NCBI RefSeq assembly: GCF_900117395.1
Contig: NZ_FPEG01000002.1
Coordinates: 248,001 to 312,000 of the forward strand
Reading direction: 5' to 3'
Source: Agrococcus sp. Marseille-P2731
GTDB lineage: Bacteria > Actinomycetota > Actinomycetes > Actinomycetales > Microbacteriaceae
Length of the DNA: 64,000 bases
Below the pieces are notes generated by a model. The model did not search any database and had not been told where the DNA came from. It saw only the letters and a program-made list of their open reading frames with translations. The stretch's first letter is position 1, and each line of letters starts with the position of its first letter. This document shows, piece by piece, positions 55,123 through 64,000 of the stretch. The translations under genes were made by a program, and so were the position numbers.

Positions 55123-55899
55123 TCAGGCCGCTGCGAGCGTGGCGATCAGGACCGGTGCTGCGAGTCCGGCGATGATGCCGCCGATGATCGGACCGGCGAC
55201 CGGCACCCACGCATAGCTCCAGTCGCTCGAGCCCTTGCCCTTGATGGGCAGGATCGCGTGCGCGATGCGCGGGCCGAGGTCGCGGGCCGGGTTGATCGCG
55301 TAGCCGGTCGGGCCACCGAGCGATGCGCCGATCGCGACGACGAGCAGCGCGACGGGCAGCGCTCCAAGGGCGGCGAGGCCGGCGGGGGAGCCCAGCTCGG
55401 CGTCGGCGCCCTGCGCACCGAAGCCGATGACCACGAAGACGAGCACGAAGGTGCCGATGATCTCGGTGACGAGGTTCCAGCCGCTGTTGCGGATGCCGGG
55501 GCCCGTCGAGAAGGTGCCGAGCTTGTTCGCCGGGTCCTCCTCGATGTCGAAGTGCTGCTTGTAGGCCAGCCAGCAGAGCACGGCGCCGAGGAAGGCGCCG
55601 ATCATCTGCGCGCCGAGGTAGACGGGCAGCGCGGCCCAGTTGTAGTCGACACCCGTGGCCAGGTCGCGGGACAGGAGACCGAAGGTCACGGCAGGGTTGA
55701 GGTGGGCGCCGGAGTAGGCCGACACGACGACACCGGCGAAGACGGCGAGGCCCCAGCCGAAGTTGATCATGAGGAAGCCGCCGCCGTAGCCCTTGTTGCC
55801 CTTCAGCACGACGTTCGCGACGACGCCGCAGCCGAGGAGGACGAGCATTGCCGTGCCGACCAGCTCAGAGAGGAATACCAGCCCGAGATTCACATCCAC
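55123..55899 (-). CDS. glpF: Glycerol uptake facilitator (aquaglyceroporin)
   Basis: 258-residue MIP-family channel with six helices and the two half-helix motifs [12 protein letters not shown] and [13 protein letters not shown]; the Asp after the second NPAR is the aquaglyceroporin mark. It lets glycerol diffuse in for GlpK. GTG 55899 with AGGAA nearby was chosen; GTG 55893 is possible. First gene of glpF-glpK and divergent from dhaKLM, sharing an intergenic region of 225 bp with a repeated motif. Confidence 0.94.
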   Translation of the reverse strand: MDVNLGLVFLSELVGTAMLVLLGCGVVANVVLKGNKGYGGGFLMINFGWGLAVFAGVVVSAYSGAHLNPAVTFGLLSRDLATGVDYNWAALPVYLGAQMIGAFLGAVLCWLAYKQHFDIEEDPANKLGTFSTGPGIRNSGWNLVTEIIGTFVLVFVVIGFGAQGADAELGSPAGLAALGALPVALLVVAIGASLGGPTGYAINPARDLGPRIAHAILPIKGKGSSDWSYAWVPVAGPIIGGIIAGLAAPVLIATLAAA

Positions 55900-55949
55900 A
55901 GGTTCCTGCTTTCTCGTTCCCGGGCCGCTCTGCCCGGACCGCCCGCTCG

Positions 55950-55973
55950 GGTGGTACGCACACCCTAACCACG
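55950..55973 (-). promoter_or_regulatory. glpF promoter with CGTACCACC motif
   Basis: On the minus strand, TAGGGT (55968-55963) is a likely -10 box, and CGTACCACC (55958-55950) follows four bases later, over the start site. The same motif stands in the same position at the divergent dhaK promoter. It is a candidate operator for a common regulator. Confidence 0.5.
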
Positions 55974-56041
55974 CCGGGTAGCCGATGGCGCCAACCGGGC
56001 GCGCTTTTCTCGATCGCGTCGAATTCCGAGCCGCCTGGGCG

Positions 56042-56064
56042 TAGCGTGAGCGTGTCGTACCACC
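56042..56064 (+). promoter_or_regulatory. dhaK promoter with CGTACCACC motif
   Basis: TAGCGT (56042-56047) is the putative -10 box and CGTACCACC (56056-56064) follows eight bases later, near the start site. A leader of about 65 bases then runs to the dhaK ribosome binding site. Mirror image of the glpF promoter motif. Confidence 0.5.
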
Positions 56065-56124
56065 AGTGATGCACCGATGGCGCAGGAGCACCGGCGCCGG
56101 ATCACCGCGAGGAAGAGGCCAACC

Positions 56125-57129
<1,005 letters not shown>

Positions 57130-57130
57130 G

Positions 57131-57763
57131 GTGGCGGGCGAGAGCGGTCTCGACGGCGCATGGACGCGGCGCTGGATCGAGACGATCGCCGCCCGCGTCG
57201 CCGAGCGCAAGGCTGAGCTGACCTCGCTCGACCGCGCCATCGGCGACGCCGACCACGGCGAGAACCTCGACCGCGGCTTCCAGGCCGTGCTCGGCAAGCT
57301 CGACACCCTCGACGCCGGGGCCACCCCCGGCGCGGTGCTGAAGCTCGTCGCCACGACGCTCATCTCCACCGTCGGCGGGGCGGCCGGCCCCCTCTACGGC
57401 ACCGCCTTCCTCAAGGGCGCGATGGCGGCGGGCGATCGCCAGAGCCTCGACGCTGCCGGCCTGGTGGAGGTGCTCGGCGCCGCCCGCGACGGGATCGTCG
57501 CGCGCGGGAAGGCCGAGCTGCAGGACAAGACGATGGTGGATGCCTGGACACCGGCCGTCGACGCGGCCTCCGCGGCCGGTGACGACGTGCGCGCAGCGCT
57601 CGAGGCGGCGGCGACGGCCGCGGCCGAGGGAGCAGTCGCGACCGAGCCGCTCGTCGCCCACAAGGGCCGCGCCTCCTACCTCGGCGAGCGCGCGATCGGC
57701 CACCGCGACCCCGGGGCGGAGTCGACGGCGCTCATGCTGCGCGCCGCTGCGGACACGCAGTGA
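57131..57763 (+). CDS. dhaL: Dihydroxyacetone kinase subunit DhaL (ADP-binding)
   Basis: 210-residue nucleotide-binding subunit with tightly bound ADP that is rephosphorylated by DhaM. DRAIGDADHGENLDRG holds the Mg-coordinating aspartates and GGAAGPLYGTAFLKG the nucleotide loop. Its GTG follows the dhaK stop by one base, and its TGA overlaps the dhaM GTG, so all three are coupled. Confidence 0.93.
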   Translation: MAGESGLDGAWTRRWIETIAARVAERKAELTSLDRAIGDADHGENLDRGFQAVLGKLDTLDAGATPGAVLKLVATTLISTVGGAAGPLYGTAFLKGAMAAGDRQSLDAAGLVEVLGAARDGIVARGKAELQDKTMVDAWTPAVDAASAAGDDVRAALEAAATAAAEGAVATEPLVAHKGRASYLGERAIGHRDPGAESTALMLRAAADTQ

Positions 57764-58458
57764 CGGTCGGCCTGCTGATCGTCTCGCACTCCGTGAAGAT
57801 CGCGGAGGGCGTCGTCGAGCTCGCCGCGCAGATGGCGCCGTCGGTCGCGCTCGTCGCCGCGGGCGGCACCGACGACGGCGGCATCGGCACGAGCTTCGAC
57901 GCGGTGCAGGCCGGGCTCCTCGAGGCCGAATCGGGCGACGGGGTGGTGGTGCTGTGCGACCTCGGCTCCGCCGTGCTGACGACGGAGACCGCGCTCGACT
58001 TCGCCGACGATCCTGAGCGCATCCGCATCGCCGATGCACCGATCGTCGAAGGCGCCGTCGCTGCCGCGGTCGCGGCGGAGTCCGGCGCCGACCTCGCGGC
58101 CGTCGTCGCCGCGGCGGAGGACCAGGGGACGGTCGCGGCGGCACCGGATGCGCTCGCTCGCGGCGCAGAAGACGCCTCGGCATCGGCGGCGCAGGAGCGC
58201 GCCTCGACCGAGATCGTGCTGCAGAACCAGCACGGCCTGCACGCGCGCCCCGCTGCCGAGCTCGTGCGCACGGCGAGCGGCTTCGACGCGAGCGTCACGG
58301 TCAACGGCGTCGACGCGACGAGCATGCTGCGCGTGCTGGCGCTCGGCCTCGACGCGGGCTCCATCGCGCGCTTCGAGGCGACGGGTCGAGAGGCGACGGC
58401 CGCGATCGCCGCCATCGAGGCGCTCGCTGCGGGCGACTTCGGCGACGCGCCGGGCTAG
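57760..58458 (+). CDS. dhaM: PTS-dependent dihydroxyacetone kinase phosphotransferase DhaM with HPr domain
   Basis: 232-residue fusion. Residues 1-130 are the mannose-EIIA-like domain with the phosphorylated His10 (IVSHSVKIAEG); an Ala-rich linker leads to an HPr domain (about 147-225) with the active-site His161 in QHGLHARPA. Unlike E. coli DhaM it lacks the enzyme I-like domain, so enzyme I encoded elsewhere must feed it. It donates phosphate to DhaL-ADP. Last gene of the operon, 6 bp from the convergent GNAT gene. Confidence 0.92.
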   Translation: MTVGLLIVSHSVKIAEGVVELAAQMAPSVALVAAGGTDDGGIGTSFDAVQAGLLEAESGDGVVVLCDLGSAVLTTETALDFADDPERIRIADAPIVEGAVAAAVAAESGADLAAVVAAAEDQGTVAAAPDALARGAEDASASAAQERASTEIVLQNQHGLHARPAAELVRTASGFDASVTVNGVDATSMLRVLALGLDAGSIARFEATGREATAAIAAIEALAAGDFGDAPG

Positions 58459-58464
58459 CTCGCG

Positions 58465-58761
58465 CTAGCGCTCTGCGACGTGCGCGGCGAACTCGTCGGC
58501 CTCCGCGCGCGCGACCACGAACGAGCAGATCGGGCGGATGCGCCTGCCCTCGGCGATCGTGGACCGCAGCGCGTCGTCGACGAGCTGCGAGCCGACGCCG
58601 CGGCCGCCGAAGCCGGGGTCGACCTCGGTGTGGGTGAAGGAGCGGATGCCGTCGCCGTCGACGTAGTCCGCGAAGCCGGCGAGCGCGCCGTCGATGCGCG
58701 CTTCGTAGCGGGATGCCTCGGGGTTGTGCACGATCTCGATCGCGCTCTGCTCGTCGCTCAT
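58465..58761 (-). CDS. Small GNAT-family (YjdJ-type) N-acetyltransferase
   Basis: 98-residue single-domain acetyltransferase of the short YjdJ/GCN5 type: FTHTEVDPGFGGRGVGSQLVDDAL contains the acetyl-CoA loop, and RPICSFVVARAEADEFAAHV is the typical C-terminus with the conserved Cys. Substrate unknown. Leaderless: TACGGT is six bases before ATG 58761. Divergent from the LysR gene; both genes of this convergent pair with dhaM end in GCTAGC sequences. Confidence 0.83.
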   Translation of the reverse strand: MSDEQSAIEIVHNPEASRYEARIDGALAGFADYVDGDGIRSFTHTEVDPGFGGRGVGSQLVDDALRSTIAEGRRIRPICSFVVARAEADEFAAHVAER

Positions 58762-58839
58762 GCGCCCACCGTACCGGCCCGTGCGCGCAGGGCGGCAGGT
58801 CAGCGCCGCGGCCGAGCCGGAGTGCGGCATGCTTGAACC

Positions 58840-59736
58840 ATGCAGCTCGACCCGCGACGCATCCTGATCTTCCGCACCGTCGCGCGCGAAGGCTCCGTCT
58901 CGGGCGGAGCGCGTGCGCTCGGCTGGACGCAGCCTGCGGTGAGCCAGCACATCCGGCTGCTCGAGGACGAGGTGGGGCAGGCCCTGCTGCTGCGCTCCTC
59001 GACCGGCGTCACCCTCACCGAGGCGGGCGAGCGGCTGCTGCGCCACGCCGACGGCGTCGCAGGCCTGCTCGCCTCCGCCGAGGCCGAGCTCCTCTCGCTC
59101 GCCGAGGGCGCCGGCAGCGTCACGATCGCGGCCTTCCCGTCGGCGCTGGCCGACTTCGTGCCCCGGTCGATCGCCGCTGCCCGGCTCGCGGTGCCGCGCT
59201 TGACGGCGCGCGTGATCGAGCTCGAGCCGCCCGAGGCGATCGAGGCGGTGCTCGCCGGCGATGCCGACGTCGCGGTGGTCTTCGAGTACGACGAGCTGCA
59301 CGACGACGTGCAGCTCGCGCGCATCGAGCTGGGCTTCGACGCGACATCCGTCGTGCTGCCCGCCGACCACGAGCTCGCGCGGGGAGGGGCGGTCGACATC
59401 GCGGCCCTCGCCGGCGCCGACTGGGTGGGCGGCTGCACGCGCTGCCGCTCGCACCTCGAGTCGCTCGCGGCCGACGCGGGCTTCGCGCCCACGATCCAGT
59501 TCGAGACCGACGACTTCGTCGCCGCGCAGTCGTTCGTCGCCGCGACCGGCTCGGTCACGCTGCTGCCGTCGATGGCGCTGCGGGTCCTCACTCGCGACGA
59601 CGTGGTGGTCGCGCCGCTCGCCGACCGCTCGGGGCGCACGGTCTCGCTCCGGTACCGGCACGGCGCCGAGCGGGTGCCCGCCGTCAGCACCGTCATCGAG
59701 GCGATGCGCACGCGCTGGGAGCAGACCGCTCGCTGA
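58840..59736 (+). CDS. LysR-family transcriptional regulator
   Basis: 298-residue LysR-type regulator. The N-terminal helix-turn-helix reads RILIFRTVAREGSVSGGARALGWTQPAVSQHIRLLEDEVG, followed by the linker helix LLRHADGVAGLLASAEAELLSL and a periplasmic-binding-like effector domain (about 90-290). Target and effector are unknown; it could control the divergent GNAT gene. Leaderless: CATGCT (58828-58833) is six bases from ATG 58840. The cysteine pair CTRCRS in the effector domain is notable but common. Confidence 0.9.
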   Translation: MQLDPRRILIFRTVAREGSVSGGARALGWTQPAVSQHIRLLEDEVGQALLLRSSTGVTLTEAGERLLRHADGVAGLLASAEAELLSLAEGAGSVTIAAFPSALADFVPRSIAAARLAVPRLTARVIELEPPEAIEAVLAGDADVAVVFEYDELHDDVQLARIELGFDATSVVLPADHELARGGAVDIAALAGADWVGGCTRCRSHLESLAADAGFAPTIQFETDDFVAAQSFVAATGSVTLLPSMALRVLTRDDVVVAPLADRSGRTVSLRYRHGAERVPAVSTVIEAMRTRWEQTAR

Positions 59737-59769
59737 CCTGGCGTCGTCGCCGGCGGAGGCGAGGCTGCC

Positions 59770-60507
<738 letters not shown>

Positions 60508-60563
60508 GGCTTCGATCTCACCAGGCAGCAGGCCAGAAGTCCAGCCTGTGTCCCTGATGATTG

Positions 60564-61307
60564 CTAGTCGGTGCGGTAATACCCTGATGGCACGCGCGCA
60601 GCGGTCGATGCTCGACGCGACGGCACTGCGGCATGTAGCCCGAGCCGCTGCTGCAGGCTGACCGCCAGCAGCATCTGCGCGCCGAGATAGGGGATGAGCA
60701 CGGCGAAGGTGCGCAACGGGTCGGGGATGTCGAGGACGAACAGCCCGAGGCCCAGCACGAGATCGCTGACGAGGAAGAGCAGGCCGCCGAGCAGGCCTGG
60801 CGTGTCGATGGCGGCGAAGGCCGCCATGGCCGCCAGCACGAGGGCGTAGAGCAGCACGGGCACGGCGAGGGCACCGGCGTTCGCGGCGGTGATGCCGCCC
60901 GCGATCACGGCGATGACCGCATAGCCGATCGCCGCGGGGCCGAAGGCGAGCGAGCGCCTGCGCGTCGGCCAGAGTGCCGCGAGGTAGGCGATGTGCCCGA
61001 GCAGGAAGGCCGCGAGCAGGACGATGGTGACGCCCGTCGACGCGCCGAGGCCGTCGCCGAGCCAGCACAGCAGCACGGCGAGCACGTGCCAGACGCCCGC
61101 CGCGTGGCGCAGGGCACCGAGCCGCACGAGGGCGATGGCGATGGGCGGCAGCATCGCCCACATCAGCACGACGCGCGCGGTGTCGAGGAGCTGGGCGTCG
61201 CCGATCTCGAGCCCGATCAGCACTGCGGCCAGCAGGTTCAGCAGGAGCCCGGCGCCCGCGATCGCGAACCCGAGCCGCAGCGCGCGAGGCATCGGGGTCG
61301 AGGGCAT
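60564..61307 (-). CDS. YhhN-family (lysoplasmalogenase-like) membrane protein
   Basis: 247-residue, eight-helix membrane protein of the YhhN/TMEM86 family. CWLGDGLG, the LLGHIAYLAAL segment and LLFLVSDLVLGLGLF carry the conserved polar residues of the membrane hydrolase that cuts lysoplasmalogen vinyl ethers. Whether this organism has plasmalogens is unknown. ATG 61307 is leaderless (AACGAT six bases upstream). Divergent from the second AAA ATPase; downstream is the racemase gene, 56 bp away. Confidence 0.82.
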   Translation of the reverse strand: MPSTPMPRALRLGFAIAGAGLLLNLLAAVLIGLEIGDAQLLDTARVVLMWAMLPPIAIALVRLGALRHAAGVWHVLAVLLCWLGDGLGASTGVTIVLLAAFLLGHIAYLAALWPTRRRSLAFGPAAIGYAVIAVIAGGITAANAGALAVPVLLYALVLAAMAAFAAIDTPGLLGGLLFLVSDLVLGLGLFVLDIPDPLRTFAVLIPYLGAQMLLAVSLQQRLGLHAAVPSRRASTAARVPSGYYRTD

Positions 61308-61375
61308 GCCCCCATCGTTCCACGGCTCACCGCTGCTTGGGCGGTGCTTGCCCACGGCAGTGGCAGAGTGGGCGC

Positions 61376-62530
61376 GTGCACGACAACCCGTTCCGGCCCG
61401 GCTTCGGCATCTCGCCTCCCATGCTCGCCGGCCGCGACGCGCTGCTCGACGAGTGGCGTGAGGTCTTCGGCCTCGGCGCGTGGTCGCCCTATCGCGCCGC
61501 GCTCGTGACGGGCATGCGCGGCGTCGGCAAGACCGTGCTGCTCAACGCGGTCGAGGATGCCGCGCTCGCCCGCGACTGGACGGTCGTGCACGGCACGCTG
61601 CACGCGGGCCTCATCGACGGCCTCGAGCACGACCGGCTGCCCGCCATGCTGCAGGAGCAGGATCCCCAGGCGCGCACCCGTGAGGTGACGGGGCTCACCG
61701 TGCCGCAGGTCGGCGGGCTGCGCACCGAGGTGAAGGAGCGCTACGAGCGCGAGCCACGGCTCGAGAGCATGCTCGCCCGGCTCGTGGAGCTCGGCGAGGA
61801 GCGCGGCGCCGGCGTGCTCGTCTCGCTCGACGAGGTCGCGAAGGAGTCGCTCGACCAGCTGCGCCGCATCGCGATCGCCGTGCAGCACCTGATGCGCGAG
61901 GATCGTCGTATCGCCATCGTCGCGGCAGGGGTGCCCGCCTCGATCGCGGCAGCCCTCGACGCCGACGGGCTCACCTTCTTCCGTCGTGCGCAGCAGGTGC
62001 GGCTCGACACCCTCACGCTGAGCGAGACGCGCGCCGCGCTGGCCGAGCCGGTGCGCACGCGCGGTCGCGCGATCGGTGAGCAGGCGCTCGAGCGCGCGGC
62101 GCGCGCGAGCCAGGGCTACCCCTACCTCGTGCAGTCGATCGGCGCGCGCGCCTGGGAGTACACGCCCTCGACGGAGGAGATCACGACGGATGCGGTGCAG
62201 CACGCCGTCGAGGTCGCCCACGCGGCGATGGGGGAGAGCGTGATCGTGCCGGCGCTGCGCGGGCTCTCGAGCCGCGATCGGGACTACCTGCTCGCCATGG
62301 CGGAGGACGACGGACCTGCCTCGACGGCCGAGGTCGGCGAGCGGATGGGTGCCTCGCCCGGCACCGCGGGGCGGCAGCGCGCGCGGCTGCTGGACGCGGG
62401 CATCATCGTCGCGCCGGCGCGCGGGTCGGTCGACTTCGCCATCCCGCTCATGCGCGAGCACCTGCGCGCGCATCCGCACGATGCCCAGCTCGGTCTGCCG
62501 ACGGCGGCGCGCGACACCTTCCGCGCCTGA
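61376..62530 (+). CDS. AAA ATPase (ORC/archaeal-ATPase-like), second copy
   Basis: 384-residue paralogue in plan of the protein at 4214-5446. Head NPFRPGFGISPPMLAGRDALLDEWRE, Walker A GMRGVGKT (46-53), Walker B VLVSLDEV near residue 150, and a C-terminal winged helix (PASTAEVGERMGASPGTAGRQRARLLDAGII). No palindrome like that of the first copy is present; the GTG is leaderless (CAGAGT six bases upstream). Function unknown; such ATPases may act in DNA-linked or defence processes, but nothing adjacent shows it. Confidence 0.8.
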   Translation: MHDNPFRPGFGISPPMLAGRDALLDEWREVFGLGAWSPYRAALVTGMRGVGKTVLLNAVEDAALARDWTVVHGTLHAGLIDGLEHDRLPAMLQEQDPQARTREVTGLTVPQVGGLRTEVKERYEREPRLESMLARLVELGEERGAGVLVSLDEVAKESLDQLRRIAIAVQHLMREDRRIAIVAAGVPASIAAALDADGLTFFRRAQQVRLDTLTLSETRAALAEPVRTRGRAIGEQALERAARASQGYPYLVQSIGARAWEYTPSTEEITTDAVQHAVEVAHAAMGESVIVPALRGLSSRDRDYLLAMAEDDGPASTAEVGERMGASPGTAGRQRARLLDAGIIVAPARGSVDFAIPLMREHLRAHPHDAQLGLPTAARDTFRA

Positions 62531-62690
62531 CCGATCGTTCGGTATCCTCACGAGGTCAGGCGCTCACGCGCCGGTCTCGACAAATGGGACCACGCGCAGT
62601 CGCGCGCGATACACATGGACCCCATCGACGAGGTTCCGTGCCGTGTCGCCGAGCGCGCCGCCGGGCCTCCTGCCCCTCTGGAGCGCACCC
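62531..62690 (+). promoter_or_regulatory. Structured leader of the TPP-enzyme gene
   Basis: 160 bp without a gene. TATCCT (62543-62548) is a -10 candidate. Downstream are two short hairpins, GGCGC/GCGCC with a TCAC loop (62560-62573) and GGTC/GACC (62574-62592 region), before the GGAG ribosome binding site at 62680-62683. I do not recognise a known riboswitch. Confidence 0.35.
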
Positions 62691-64000
62691 ATGCCTGACG
62701 CAACCCCTGCCGCAACCCCTGCCGCCTCGACGCTGCCCGACGCATCCGTCACGATCTCTGCCGCGATCGCCGCCGAGCTCGAGCAGCACGCGACGCACGT
62801 GTTCGGCCTGATGGGCAACGGCAACGCCTGGTTCCTCGACGCGGTGGTGCGACGCGGCGCCATGCAGCTGATCACCGTGCGCCACGAGACCGCGACCGTC
62901 GCCGCCGCCGACGCCTTCTACCGCGCGAGCGGCCGGCTCGCCGTCGCCACCACGACCTACGGGCCGGGCTACACGAACGCGCTCACGTCGCTCGCCGAGG
63001 CCGCACAGGCGCGGATCCCGCTCGTGCTCGTCGTCGGCGATCAGCCCACCGGCGGCCCGCGCCCCTGGGACGTCGACCAGGCCGCCGTCGCGACCGCGGT
63101 CGGCGCCGCCACCATCGTGGTCGGCCGCGGTGACGCCCGCGCTGCTGCGCGACGCGCTGCCGAGATGGCGCTCGTGGAGCGGCGGCCGGTGGTGCTCGCC
63201 ATCCCCTACGACATCGGCCACGCGGCGCTCGAGGGCGACGGCGAGCGCGCCGACGCGCTGCCGTCCGCCGACGCCGCGTTCGTCTCGCTCGACGGCGAGC
63301 AGCTCGCGCAGGTCGCCGAGGTGCTCGCCGCCGCGGAGCGGCCGCTCGTGCTGGCCGGCCGCGGCGCGCACGTCGCGGGGGCGGCGGATGCGCTGCGCAC
63401 GCTCGCGGCACGGCTCGGGGCGCGCACGGCCTCGAGCGCGCTCGGCAGCGGCATCTTCGAGCCTGGAACGCGACACCTCGGCATCTGCGGCGGCTTCGCC
63501 TCGGAGCGCGCCGCGGTGGCGATCGAGCTGGCGGATGTCGTGCTGGTGGTCGGTGCGGGGCTCAACCAGTTCCAGCTGCGCTTCGGCGATGCCTTCGCGC
63601 CCGGGGCTCGCGTGCTGCAGGTCGATGTGGTCGAGGCTCCGACGAGCCCGCGGGTCGACGAGCTGGTGCGCGGGGACGCGCGGCTCGTGACCGAGGCGCT
63701 GCTGGCGCTGCTCGACGCGGAGGACGGCGACGGAGCGGGTGCCGACGCCCGCTGGGACGCGGCCGGCTTCGGCGACGTCTCCGGCATCCACCTCGAGCGC
63801 GAGCCCGGCGACGTCGCCGCTCCCGACGGCCGGCTCGACCCGCGCAGCCTCTTCCACGCGCTGGAGCGCATCCTGCCTGCCGACCGCGTGATCGTGCAGG
63901 ACGGCGGCCACTTCATCGGCTGGGCGCCGACGCACCTGTCCGTCCCCGACCCCTCTCGACTGCTCATGGTCGGCACCGCGTTCCAGACGATCGGCCTCGG
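62691..64000 (+). CDS. Thiamine-pyrophosphate-dependent enzyme (acetolactate-synthase-like), partial
   Basis: First 436 residues of a TPP enzyme that runs off the window. The N-terminal pyrimidine-binding domain holds HVFGLMGNGNAWFLDAV and the catalytic Glu in VRHETATVAAADAFYR, followed by YGPGYTNALTSLAEAAQARIPLVLVVGDQP; the central domain ends ARVLQVDV near residue 310, and the final visible part QDGGHFIGWAPTHL begins the PP-binding domain. It resembles acetolactate synthase/benzoylformate decarboxylase relatives of uncertain substrate. ATG 62691 follows GGAG. The Ala/Thr-Pro-rich first 15 residues are unusual. Confidence 0.82.
   Translation, partial: MPDATPAATPAASTLPDASVTISAAIAAELEQHATHVFGLMGNGNAWFLDAVVRRGAMQLITVRHETATVAAADAFYRASGRLAVATTTYGPGYTNALTSLAEAAQARIPLVLVVGDQPTGGPRPWDVDQAAVATAVGAATIVVGRGDARAAARRAAEMALVERRPVVLAIPYDIGHAALEGDGERADALPSADAAFVSLDGEQLAQVAEVLAAAERPLVLAGRGAHVAGAADALRTLAARLGARTASSALGSGIFEPGTRHLGICGGFASERAAVAIELADVVLVVGAGLNQFQLRFGDAFAPGARVLQVDVVEAPTSPRVDELVRGDARLVTEALLALLDAEDGDGAGADARWDAAGFGDVSGIHLEREPGDVAAPDGRLDPRSLFHALERILPADRVIVQDGGHFIGWAPTHLSVPDPSRLLMVGTAFQTIGL

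Noticed and set aside
58453..58472. GCTAGC repeated around the two convergent stop codons of dhaM and the GNAT gene
   Set aside because: Short, each copy simply includes a TAG stop; stem too weak to call a terminator.

Overview
The window is about 72% G+C, almost fully coding, and reads as chromosome of a Gram-positive actinobacterium, most likely Micrococcales/Microbacteriaceae (an Agrococcus-like genus is my guess). Supporting this are a qcrCAB-ctaE block of actinobacterial type (three-helix Rieske protein, diheme cytochrome c), tandem FemAB-type aminoacyl-ligase paralogues, type-2 cell-wall-binding repeats, WYL and PadR regulators, and many leaderless starts with an extended TANNNT box six bases before the start codon. 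I see no rRNA, tRNA, insertion sequence, prophage or CRISPR array.

Layout. 1-9.4 kb: scattered housekeeping and regulatory genes (VOC protein with a divergent WYL regulator, APC permease, an AAA ATPase under a palindromic operator, ZIP transporter, RibD-like reductase, PadR, ABC1 kinase). 9.4-15 kb: SMP-30 lactonase with a GH13 alpha-glucosyltransferase, then a secreted trypsin-like protease with cell-wall-binding repeats. 15.2-21.1 kb: a Pls/PosA-type single-module NRPS, a translationally coupled M1 aminopeptidase, and a convergent Sfp-type phosphopantetheinyl transferase, together a plausible homopoly(amino acid) system. 21.2-22.8 kb: PutP proline symporter. 22.9-30.9 kb: one long operon made of an oligopeptide-type ABC importer, a luciferase-like monooxygenase, two carboxymuconolactone-decarboxylase-like proteins and a VOC protein (the uncharacterised KPN_01854-01858/Avi_7169-7170 type cluster). 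31.0-36.7 kb: a methionine operon (MalY/PatB lyase, MetY, MetF, MetE) whose genes all overlap by 4 bases.

36.8-47 kb: DUF6328-like membrane protein, an EamA transporter reading in frame into a Rho-N-domain protein, an EI24 protein, three tandem FemAB-like ligases, an HD protein facing an unknown gene across 33 bp, a FUSC protein, an APH-fold kinase and an LLM oxidoreductase. 47.1-51.4 kb: respiratory operon ctaE-qcrC-qcrA-qcrB ending in a clear intrinsic terminator, with divergent trpD. 53.5-58.5 kb: glycerol/dihydroxyacetone locus, glpF-glpK facing dhaKLM, with the same CGTACCACC motif just after both putative -10 boxes. 58.5-64 kb: GNAT, LysR, amino-acid racemase, YhhN-type membrane protein, a second AAA ATPase, and a TPP-dependent enzyme running off the right edge.

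The most promising items for follow-up are the NRPS/aminopeptidase/PPTase locus, the ABC-monooxygenase operon next to the methionine genes, the operator over the leaderless ATPase promoter, and the missing stop codon between the EamA and Rho-N genes. All family names come from motif recognition by reading; no database search was run.
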